From NCBI GenBank assembly GCA_007135795.1, contig SLIE01000179.1, positions 1 to 5,084 of the forward strand: a stretch of 5,084 nt of DNA, written 5' to 3'. The notes below the pieces were generated by a model. It saw nothing but the letters and a program-made list of their open reading frames with translations. It ran no database searches and was not told where the DNA came from. Both the position numbers and the translations under genes were made by a program. Of this stretch, positions 1 through 3,714 are shown piece after piece. The first letter of the stretch is position 1, and each line of letters starts with the position of its first letter. This stretch comes from Desulfobacterales bacterium. GTDB lineage: Bacteria; Desulfobacterota; Desulfobacteria; Desulfobacterales; Desulfosalsimonadaceae.

Positions 1-323
1 AGCAGGGATATGCCGACGGCTGTCTGGGCAGTTATCATCCATGCCCGACGACGGCCGAATAGGTGTGTCAGAAGGGGCAAGGGGATACGGTCCACGACCG
101 GCGCCCAAAAAACTTTTATGGAATGGGCCATGCCGACCCAGCTGAGAAAGCCGATGGCAGCCAGCTCCACGCCTATATCGCGAAGCCATGCCGTAAAGGT
201 ACCGCCAACGAGCAGCAGCGGCAGGCCAGCGGAAAACCCCAGAAACAGCATGCCGATGACCCGCGGGTGTCGATAAACCCGCCAGCTTTGGTAAATAGTG
301 GTTGTTTTCGGAGCGTCACCCAT
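1..323 (-). CDS. ampG: AmpG-like muropeptide MFS permease, N-terminal part (cut by left edge)
   Basis: The minus-strand reading frame is open from ATG at 323-321 to the window edge (107 codons visible of a protein usually well over 400 residues). AmpG is an inner-membrane major facilitator permease that imports GlcNAc-anhydroMurNAc peptides from the periplasm for cell-wall recycling. Seen here: a short N-terminal tail with a basic YRHPR stretch (residues 17-21), a first membrane segment at about 23-42 containing LGFSAGLP (28-35), GGTFTAWLRD (40-49), a second hydrophobic segment at about 55-75, then WAPVVDR (73-79) and GRRRAW (90-95) in the loop before the third segment. These match the order of blocks in E. 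coli AmpG. The frame has a stop at 353-351 and no other ATG or GTG before 323, so the start is well bounded, but no Shine-Dalgarno sequence precedes it. Translation may be coupled to the small ORF upstream. The family call is confident; substrate specificity is inferred from the family. Confidence 0.85.
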   Translation of the reverse strand, partial: MGDAPKTTTIYQSWRVYRHPRVIGMLFLGFSAGLPLLLVGGTFTAWLRDIGVELAAIGFLSWVGMAHSIKVFWAPVVDRIPLPLLTHLFGRRRAWMITAQTAVGISL

Positions 324-402
324 TACAGTTTTTGTTTGAAATGCGCTGAGTCACGCACCTAATGGTTTGGCAGTGATCTTTTACAAAACCTAATTCTGTC
401 AT
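316..402 (-). CDS. possible 28-residue leader ORF overlapping the ampG start
   Basis: ATG at 402-400 follows AAGGAG (416-411) by 8 bases, the best ribosome binding site in this stretch. The frame runs 28 codons to TGA at 318-316 and overlaps the first eight bases of ampG in a different frame. The peptide begins MTELGFVKDH, ends ISNKNCNG and contains three cysteines. I recognise no family and see no signal peptide or membrane segment. The ampG ATG lacks its own Shine-Dalgarno, so the likeliest role is to load ribosomes and couple translation to ampG. Alternatives are a frameshifted N-terminal extension of ampG, or a chance ORF behind a relic start site. AmpG already looks complete at its N-terminus, which argues against the frameshift. 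Confidence 0.35.
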   Translation of the reverse strand: MTELGFVKDHCQTIRCVTQRISNKNCNG

Positions 403-410
403 GATGAAAT

Positions 411-416
411 CTCCTT
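411..416 (-). promoter_or_regulatory. strong Shine-Dalgarno AAGGAG before the small leader ORF
   Basis: AAGGAG on the minus strand is 8 bases from ATG at 402 and 87 bases from the ampG ATG at 323. It is too far away to serve ampG directly. This is the main evidence that the small ORF at 316-402 is translated. Confidence 0.5.
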
Positions 417-508
417 GAAGTGATTATCAATGCGGCATTAAAACCGATATGTTCCTTATCGTTCTTCTTAACTGCCTTATGGCTATCCAGGTTTTTTTCG
501 ACCACTAT

Positions 509-523
509 GCAGGCACTACCTGC
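509..523. repeat. short inverted repeat GCAGG-n5-CCTGC
   Basis: The arms GCAGG (509-513) and CCTGC (519-523) are perfect complements around a 5-base centre. The site is about 110 bases upstream of the leader ORF. No T-tract follows on either strand, so it is more likely an operator or chance palindrome than a terminator. Confidence 0.3.
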
Positions 524-631
524 TCAGAATCCATATCAGAAACAGTTTCCTAAGTCGATGGCAGACCCTTTAGACAAACGCGCTTACTTTATATCACACG
601 AAACGGGAAGGCAAGCTCTCCATTGCATAAG

Positions 632-647
632 TCGGTTTCTGAACCGA
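632..647. repeat. short inverted repeat TCGGTT-n4-AACCGA
   Basis: Perfect 6-bp arms (632-637 and 642-647) flank a 4-base loop, directly next to an AT-rich block with TATAAT-like strings on both strands (647-654). It could be a regulator site for the divergent ampG/cytochrome region. No clear -35 box pairs with the TATAAT strings. Confidence 0.3.
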
Positions 648-723
648 TTATAATTTCATGTGTTGGCAAATGAATTTTAAGCATGTATATTTTTCTGTAT
701 CTGTGATTTCCTGACTTGAATAC

Positions 724-729
724 TATAAT
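724..729 (+). promoter_or_regulatory. perfect -10 box TATAAT for the cytochrome gene
   Basis: TATAAT lies 48 bases before the ATG at 778. That gives an expected transcription start near 736 and a leader of about 40 bases. The -35 region (about 701-706, CTGTGA) is a poor match to TTGACA, so the promoter may rely on the AT-rich upstream tract or on an activator. Confidence 0.5.
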
Positions 730-777
730 CAGTGCAAACTTTTTACATTTTTTTATCAGACAGAAGAGGGCTTTATT

Positions 778-1053
778 ATGAAAAAAATGATCCTGGCAAT
801 TTTGTTTTTTACCCTGATGGGGAGTCTTCTGATACAGGGCCTGTACATTCAAACCCCCGCCGCCGGAAATGGCGAGGAGATTCTCCAGGCGCGGTGCACG
901 GTTTGTCACGACACCAGGCGCATTGAGCGTGCCGGACATGACAGGGCGGGGTGGCAAAGCACGGTTGATCGGATGATGGGAAAAAGAAATTTTGGTCCGA
1001 AGTTGAGCGAAAGCGAATACGAAGCATTAATCGAACATCTTGTTTCGCTTTAG
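778..1053 (+). CDS. small single-haem cytochrome c-like protein, exported
   Basis: The product has 91 residues. A lysine pair at the N-terminus followed by a hydrophobic stretch (about residues 4-23) is a Sec signal peptide or an uncleaved membrane anchor. No clean A-x-A cleavage site is visible; PAAG at 27-30 is one option. The mature part carries one haem-c attachment site, C40-TV-C43-H44, in the context CxxCHDTRRIE. It is followed by AGWQSTVDRMM (57-67), where Met66 or Met67 is a candidate sixth haem ligand, and a C-terminal helix LSESEYEALIEHLVSL. This compact pattern (haem site, GW..TVDRM, then E..ALIEHL) is typical of mono-haem cytochrome c domains such as the haem domain of quinohaemoprotein amine dehydrogenase. 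It should carry electrons in the periplasm; the partner is unknown. AGAGGG at 765-770 lies 7 bases before the ATG and supports the start. The gene appears monocistronic. Confidence 0.85.
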   Translation: MKKMILAILFFTLMGSLLIQGLYIQTPAAGNGEEILQARCTVCHDTRRIERAGHDRAGWQSTVDRMMGKRNFGPKLSESEYEALIEHLVSL

Positions 1054-1056
1054 TGC

Positions 1057-1079
1057 CCGATCATTCCATGGATTATCGG
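1057..1079 (+). repeat. imperfect hairpin just after the cytochrome stop codon
   Basis: CCGAT (1057-1061) pairs with ATCGG (1075-1079), and pairing continues inward with one mismatch and a G-U pair around a CCATGG centre. It begins four bases after the TAG at 1051-1053. There is no T-tract, so it is at best a 3'-end protecting hairpin or a weak terminator element. Confidence 0.35.
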
Positions 1080-1090
1080 ACGTTATCTGT

Positions 1091-1131
1091 GATCCACCGG
1101 AGATAAAGCAGGTTTGCCCCTTCGGTGGATC
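1091..1131. repeat. strong intergenic inverted repeat, 9-12 bp arms
   Basis: GATCCACCG (1091-1099) and CGGTGGATC (1123-1131) are perfect inverted copies. In a plus-strand transcript the stem extends to 12 pairs (to 1102/1120) with one G-U wobble, leaving a 17-base loop. It lies between the convergent cytochrome and tunR-like genes. No U-tract follows on either strand, so a simple rho-independent terminator is unlikely. A bidirectional 3'-end hairpin, a dispersed repeat or a protein site are possible. Confidence 0.5.
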
Positions 1132-1170
1132 GAGAATATCGTTATTGTATTGGGTACCAGTTTGAATTTA

Positions 1171-1197
1171 CCAAAAACAGTAAAAAACAATTTTTGG
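1171..1197 (-). repeat. AT-rich inverted repeat downstream of the tunR-like gene
   Basis: CCAAAAA (1171-1177) and TTTTTGG (1191-1197) form a 7-bp stem with a 13-base centre. It starts 16 bases past the end of the regulator gene on the minus strand. The minus-strand transcript here is U-rich, so it may help end transcription, but the stem is weak. Confidence 0.3.
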
Positions 1198-1212
1198 AGA
1201 CAACTTTTAATA

Positions 1213-2265
1213 TCAATCAAGATGCAGCACCACTGAGTAGGCGTTAAAGACAACCCATACGGTATCTTGTTCATCGATATCAAGATTGCGGGCGCGATCG
1301 GAATTGACGATTGCGCATAGTTCGGTTTCATCTGATATCCGGACAACATATTCTGTGTTGATCTCGCCTGTGTGGATGCGGCAGACCACGCCCATAAACC
1401 GGTTTTCAGCGCTGCATCCCGGTTCTTTCTCAGTTTTATGCAATATCACCCAAGGCGCTTTTACTTCTGCGGTAATTATTTTCCCCTCGGCAAGGCCGAG
1501 TCGTTTAAGGCTATCATTGGTAATCACGGAGGATATCAGGCCGCTGCTCATTGTGGTCAGCTCCACCACGGATTGAATATCCCCTTTATGGATACGCTTT
1601 ATTTTGCCGAAAAATGAATTTCGGGCACTCGTTTTTCGGTAAGATTCCTTTTCCATGTAAAGCCGGATCACTTCATGGATATCATTGTCGGAAAAAGTCA
1701 CATGAGCCGCTGTCAGGCCAGGGGTGGAATGCCCCAAAAGGTTCTGAACCGCCGGAAGCGGCATATTGTTTACCATCAATTCCACGGCGCGGGCTTTTCT
1801 GATGACTTCCGGCGCGGCCAGTTTACTGTCGATCCTGCATGCATTCGCCCGCTCGTAGAATTTGCGGCGAACAAACCCGGGATCGACAAAAAAGCCCGTT
1901 TTTTTAATGAACTGCTTGAAATCAGGATCGCTGATGATCGAGTGCGCATAGCGGCATAAACTTTCCGGCACCTGCACTTCCCGGAACAACCTCCCTGAAA
2001 CAGACTTCGGATATCTGAAAATTATAATCCGCCGTTTCAAATTAACATCCGTTAACGGATCGATGGAAAGCACTTCGTTCAACTTGCCGCCTGTATAGCG
2101 GATCAGCAAAAAGATTAAATATATACGCATGCGTGAAAGTTTGATATCCGGGCGCTTTGTCTCATTTGTCCACTCGGAAAATGCGCGCTCGAGCATGTCC
2201 AGCTGAAAGCTGTCCAGGCACTGGCTTTTATCAATCGCTGAAAGCGTCATTTCACTGTTTTTCAT
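1213..2265 (-). CDS. tunR: TunR-type tungstate/molybdate-responsive regulator (XerCD-like fold plus two Mop/TOBE domains)
   Basis: The product has 350 residues from ATG at 2265. Residues about 45-205 have a tyrosine-recombinase fold: RYTGGKLNEVLSI (56-68), APEVIRKARAVELM (151-164) and VQNLLGHS (173-180). Catalytic positions are mostly lost: Lys61 for Arg-I, Glu153 for the box-II His, His188 for the Tyr nucleophile; Arg156 and His179 remain. The C-terminal third holds two Mop/TOBE domains (about 213-277 and 285-348) that closely resemble the C-terminal half of E. coli ModE. SARN (213-216), VITNDS (247-252) and KAPWV (269-273) are the ModE oxyanion-binding segments, and FNAYSVVLH (340-348) matches the end of its second Mop domain. 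Known family: TunR of sulfate-reducing deltaproteobacteria, which either activates modABC or represses TSUP transporter genes. Here it diverges from a TSUP gene whose promoter carries a long palindrome, so a repressor role is inferred. The extended N-terminal core-binding domain of true integrases is missing or very short. Confidence 0.88.
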   Translation of the reverse strand: MKNSEMTLSAIDKSQCLDSFQLDMLERAFSEWTNETKRPDIKLSRMRIYLIFLLIRYTGGKLNEVLSIDPLTDVNLKRRIIIFRYPKSVSGRLFREVQVPESLCRYAHSIISDPDFKQFIKKTGFFVDPGFVRRKFYERANACRIDSKLAAPEVIRKARAVELMVNNMPLPAVQNLLGHSTPGLTAAHVTFSDNDIHEVIRLYMEKESYRKTSARNSFFGKIKRIHKGDIQSVVELTTMSSGLISSVITNDSLKRLGLAEGKIITAEVKAPWVILHKTEKEPGCSAENRFMGVVCRIHTGEINTEYVVRISDETELCAIVNSDRARNLDIDEQDTVWVVFNAYSVVLHLD

Positions 2266-2270
2266 TTTTT

Positions 2271-2276
2271 CCTCTT
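2271..2276 (-). promoter_or_regulatory. Shine-Dalgarno AAGAGG that sets the tunR start at 2265
   Basis: On the minus strand AAGAGG lies 5 bases from ATG at 2265-2263. The upstream in-frame ATG at 2295 has no such site and lies only 9 bases from the -10 box, so the downstream start is preferred. Confidence 0.6.
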
Positions 2277-2303
2277 CACTCCATAACGATACCATTTTGC
2301 TGC

Positions 2304-2332
2304 ATTATAGAAACAATGCCTTTCCAATGCAA
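2304..2332 (-). promoter_or_regulatory. tunR promoter: TTGCAT - 17 bp - TATAAT
   Basis: On the minus strand TTGCAT (2332-2327) and a perfect TATAAT (2309-2304) are 17 bases apart. The expected transcription start near 2297 leaves a leader of about 30 bases before the ATG at 2265. Two copies of CAATGC (plus-strand reading, 2314-2319 and 2325-2330), exactly 11 bases apart, lie within the promoter. Confidence 0.6.
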
Positions 2333-2343
2333 CAGCGATATGA

Positions 2344-2357
2344 ATGACAAGTGTCAT
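2344..2357. promoter_or_regulatory. 14-bp palindrome ATGACA-ag-TGTCAT upstream of tunR
   Basis: Perfect 6-bp arms with a 2-base centre lie 11 bases upstream of the tunR -35 box, in the region shared by the two divergent genes. The size and symmetry suit a dimeric regulator. The arms differ from those of the large repeat at 2427-2460, so a different protein may bind here. Confidence 0.4.
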
Positions 2358-2403
2358 GCCGGTTTATCTTTTCGTCATTTTTCCAGGTATTGTGCATTAC
2401 GGA

Positions 2404-2432
2404 TTGACATTCAGGTGAGAAAAACGTACAGA
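2404..2432 (+). promoter_or_regulatory. candidate TSUP promoter: TTGACA - 17 bp - TACAGA
   Basis: A consensus -35 box TTGACA (2404-2409) is followed 17 bases later by TACAGA (2427-2432), a weak -10 that coincides with the left arm of the large inverted repeat. Other -10 candidates are TATATT at 2442-2447 and 2459-2464, but neither has a well-placed -35. Every choice puts the repeat on the core promoter, as expected of a repressor site. Confidence 0.45.
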
Positions 2433-2460
2433 CACGATTAGTATATTTTTCGTGTCTGTA
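2427..2460. promoter_or_regulatory. 34-bp inverted repeat, probable TunR operator on the TSUP promoter
   Basis: TACAGACACGA (2427-2437) and TCGTGTCTGTA (2450-2460) are perfect 11-bp inverted arms around a 12-base AT-rich centre. Arm length and overall size resemble recombinase sites (XerCD sites have 11-bp arms around 6 bp), which suits a regulator built on that fold. The TunR motif in the literature is about 30 bp; I do not recall its consensus well enough to match it base by base. The site covers the likely -10 and start region of the TSUP gene and lies about 118 bases upstream of the tunR -10. A rho-independent terminator is unlikely because no U-run follows. Confidence 0.65.
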
Positions 2461-2510
2461 TATTCTCAAGCCTGTTTACGCTCGTTATCTTATCACACTT
2501 GGAGGTACTT

Positions 2511-3458
2511 ATGTATTTTCCGGTCGCCGAAATCCATGTTGCTCCCTGGATACCGTTTATCGCAGGTTTTCTTGTCGCTTTCCTGTGCAGCATGGGAGGG
2601 GTCTCCGGGGCCAACCTGCTCCTGCCGTTTCAGATAAGTGTCCTTGGCTTTACCACACCGGCTGTGAGCGCAACCAATCACCTGTTCAATATTGTCGCGA
2701 TTCCCAGCGGGGTTTATCGGTATATCAAGGAAGGGCGTATGGTTTGGCCGTTGACCTGGATTGTTATCGCAGGTACTGTGCCCGGCGTCTTTATCGGCGT
2801 GTTCGGGCGGCTCCAATATCTTCCGGACCCTGATAAGTTTCGGGTATTTGCAGGAGCTGTTCTTTTATATATCGGCTTTGTTATGGTTCGCAGCCTTATA
2901 AAAGGGCCGCCCCCCGGAACCGACAAGAACTCCTCGGAGAAACGATTTCAGGAACTGGTACGTAATTTTCAAAAGCAGGACGCCGCTACCCGGGAGTCGC
3001 TGCCAAGGGTTCAGCTCAACCACTTCGGGCTTAAAACCATCAATTACACATTCTACGGTGAGAGCATAACCGCCCCCACCATGGGAATTTTTGCGCTGAG
3101 CGCGATTGTCGGGGTGGTTGGGGGTATTTATGGCATTGGTGGGGGCGCGATCATTGCCCCGGTTTTTGTGGCGGTTTTTCACTTGCCCGTGTACACGATC
3201 GCGGGCGCCTGTCTCATGGGAACGCTTATCACTTCAGTGGTGGCGGTTTTGTTCTATCAGTTCTTGGCCCCTTTTTATCCGGAACTGGTCGTGGCCCCGG
3301 ATTATTTGCTGGGTCTGCTCCTGGGGTTCGGCGGCATGATCGGAATGTATGCCGGAGCCCGTGCACAGAAATTTGTCCCTGCCACACTTATTAAATGTAT
3401 ACTGGCTTTTCTCATGGTCTTTGCCGGGGGCAGGTATGTTTTGAGTTTTTTGTTTTAA
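2511..3458 (+). CDS. TSUP (TauE/SafE) family membrane transporter, likely under TunR control
   Basis: The product is a 315-residue polytopic inner-membrane protein. Two related halves each carry the glycine-rich family motif: SMGGVSGANLLLPF (27-40) and GIYGIGGGAIIAPVF (205-219). Hydrophobic segments are at about 12-29, 31-47, 80-99, 110-130, 188-208, 210-224, 227-252, 264-283 and 290-314. A long polar loop (about 131-187) separates the halves; it is rich in charged residues and is probably cytoplasmic. TSUP proteins move anions such as sulfonates, sulfite and sulfur-containing organic acids; substrate and direction cannot be read from sequence. The divergent tunR gene and the palindrome on its promoter suggest tungstate, molybdate or a related oxyanion, perhaps as an exporter. 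ATG 2511 is chosen because GGAGG (2501-2505) lies 5 bases before it; an in-frame TTG at 2499 would overlap that site. Confidence 0.92.
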   Translation: MYFPVAEIHVAPWIPFIAGFLVAFLCSMGGVSGANLLLPFQISVLGFTTPAVSATNHLFNIVAIPSGVYRYIKEGRMVWPLTWIVIAGTVPGVFIGVFGRLQYLPDPDKFRVFAGAVLLYIGFVMVRSLIKGPPPGTDKNSSEKRFQELVRNFQKQDAATRESLPRVQLNHFGLKTINYTFYGESITAPTMGIFALSAIVGVVGGIYGIGGGAIIAPVFVAVFHLPVYTIAGACLMGTLITSVVAVLFYQFLAPFYPELVVAPDYLLGLLLGFGGMIGMYAGARAQKFVPATLIKCILAFLMVFAGGRYVLSFLF

Positions 3459-3482
3459 TCCGGGACCGTCCGGGGTAATGTC

Positions 3483-3513
3483 GGGCAGGTTGAAACAGGC
3501 AGTGGGGCAGGTT
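3483..3513 (+). repeat. direct repeat GGGCAGGTT, two copies 22 bases apart
   Basis: Identical nonamers at 3483-3491 and 3505-3513 lie in the region after the TSUP stop codon, with related CAGG strings between them. No function is apparent. Confidence 0.3.
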
Positions 3514-3564
3514 AATTCAGTACAACAATAAAGACCGACCGGAGATCCTGATGTTTTAATGGGG

Positions 3565-3592
3565 TTGTATGCGCTTTTGTATGAACATACAA
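3565..3592. repeat. triple heptamer: TTGTATG direct repeat plus 16-bp palindrome
   Basis: TTGTATG occurs at 3565-3571 and again at 3577-3583 (period 12), and its inverse CATACAA at 3586-3592. The last two form a perfect 16-bp palindrome TTGTATG-aa-CATACAA. It lies between convergent genes just before the terminator. It resembles a multi-site protein-binding element, but no promoter for a flanking gene is expected here. Confidence 0.45.
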
Positions 3593-3615
3593 TCGACAGA
3601 ATGAAGGCGTATCAA

Positions 3616-3633
3616 GGGCTTCCGCCCCTTTTT
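3616..3633 (+). terminator. probable rho-independent terminator of the TSUP transcript
   Basis: GGGC (3616-3619), a TTCC loop, GCCC (3624-3627), one extra C, then TTTTT (3629-3633). The preceding AA (3614-3615) can extend the stem with a bulged C. It lies about 155 bases beyond the TSUP stop codon with no gene between. The stem is short, so strength is uncertain. Confidence 0.5.
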
Positions 3634-3714
3634 GCACCGGCAATCAAAAAACTCCCGGATTCGCGAAACAATAGTTAAAGAATATAGGAAACATGAAAGC
3701 TCACTATTATTAAA

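Larger units (their letters stand above)
403..723. other. intergenic region between ampG and the cytochrome gene, no gene seen
   Basis: This AT-rich stretch separates two divergent genes. A plus-strand frame from GTG at 420 to 653 has no ribosome binding site and unconvincing composition. A minus-strand frame crossing 589-957 is antisense to the cytochrome. I see no tRNA or rRNA. The identifiable structure is two short inverted repeats (509-523 and 632-647), listed separately. The minus-strand promoter for the ampG transcript must lie here, but I could not pick a convincing -35/-10 pair. Confidence 0.5.

Noticed and set aside
10..362. Two overlapping plus-strand ORFs at the left edge
   Set aside because: They are antisense to the clear AmpG coding sequence and are low-complexity in character.
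420..653. 77-codon plus-strand ORF with a hydrophobic N-terminus resembling a signal peptide
   Set aside because: It starts with GTG, has no ribosome binding site or promoter, and the rest has no recognisable domain. It is weakly possible only.
589..957. 122-codon minus-strand ORF
   Set aside because: It covers the cytochrome haem region in antisense and the cytochrome promoter, with no family resemblance.
1213..2265. Phage-type integrase marking a mobile element
   Set aside because: Key catalytic residues are replaced, the C-terminus is two Mop/TOBE domains, and there is no tRNA gene, attachment-site repeat or other phage gene nearby.
2266..2295. Ten-residue N-terminal extension of the regulator from ATG at 2295
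   Set aside because: It has no Shine-Dalgarno, starts nine bases after the -10 box, and a good AAGAGG site precedes ATG 2265.
2427..2460. Terminator interpretation of the large inverted repeat
   Set aside because: The centre is 12 bases, no U-run follows on either strand, and it lies in a divergent region just upstream of a gene start.
2499..2510. TTG start for the TSUP protein
   Set aside because: It would place the start over the GGAGG ribosome binding site that serves ATG 2511.
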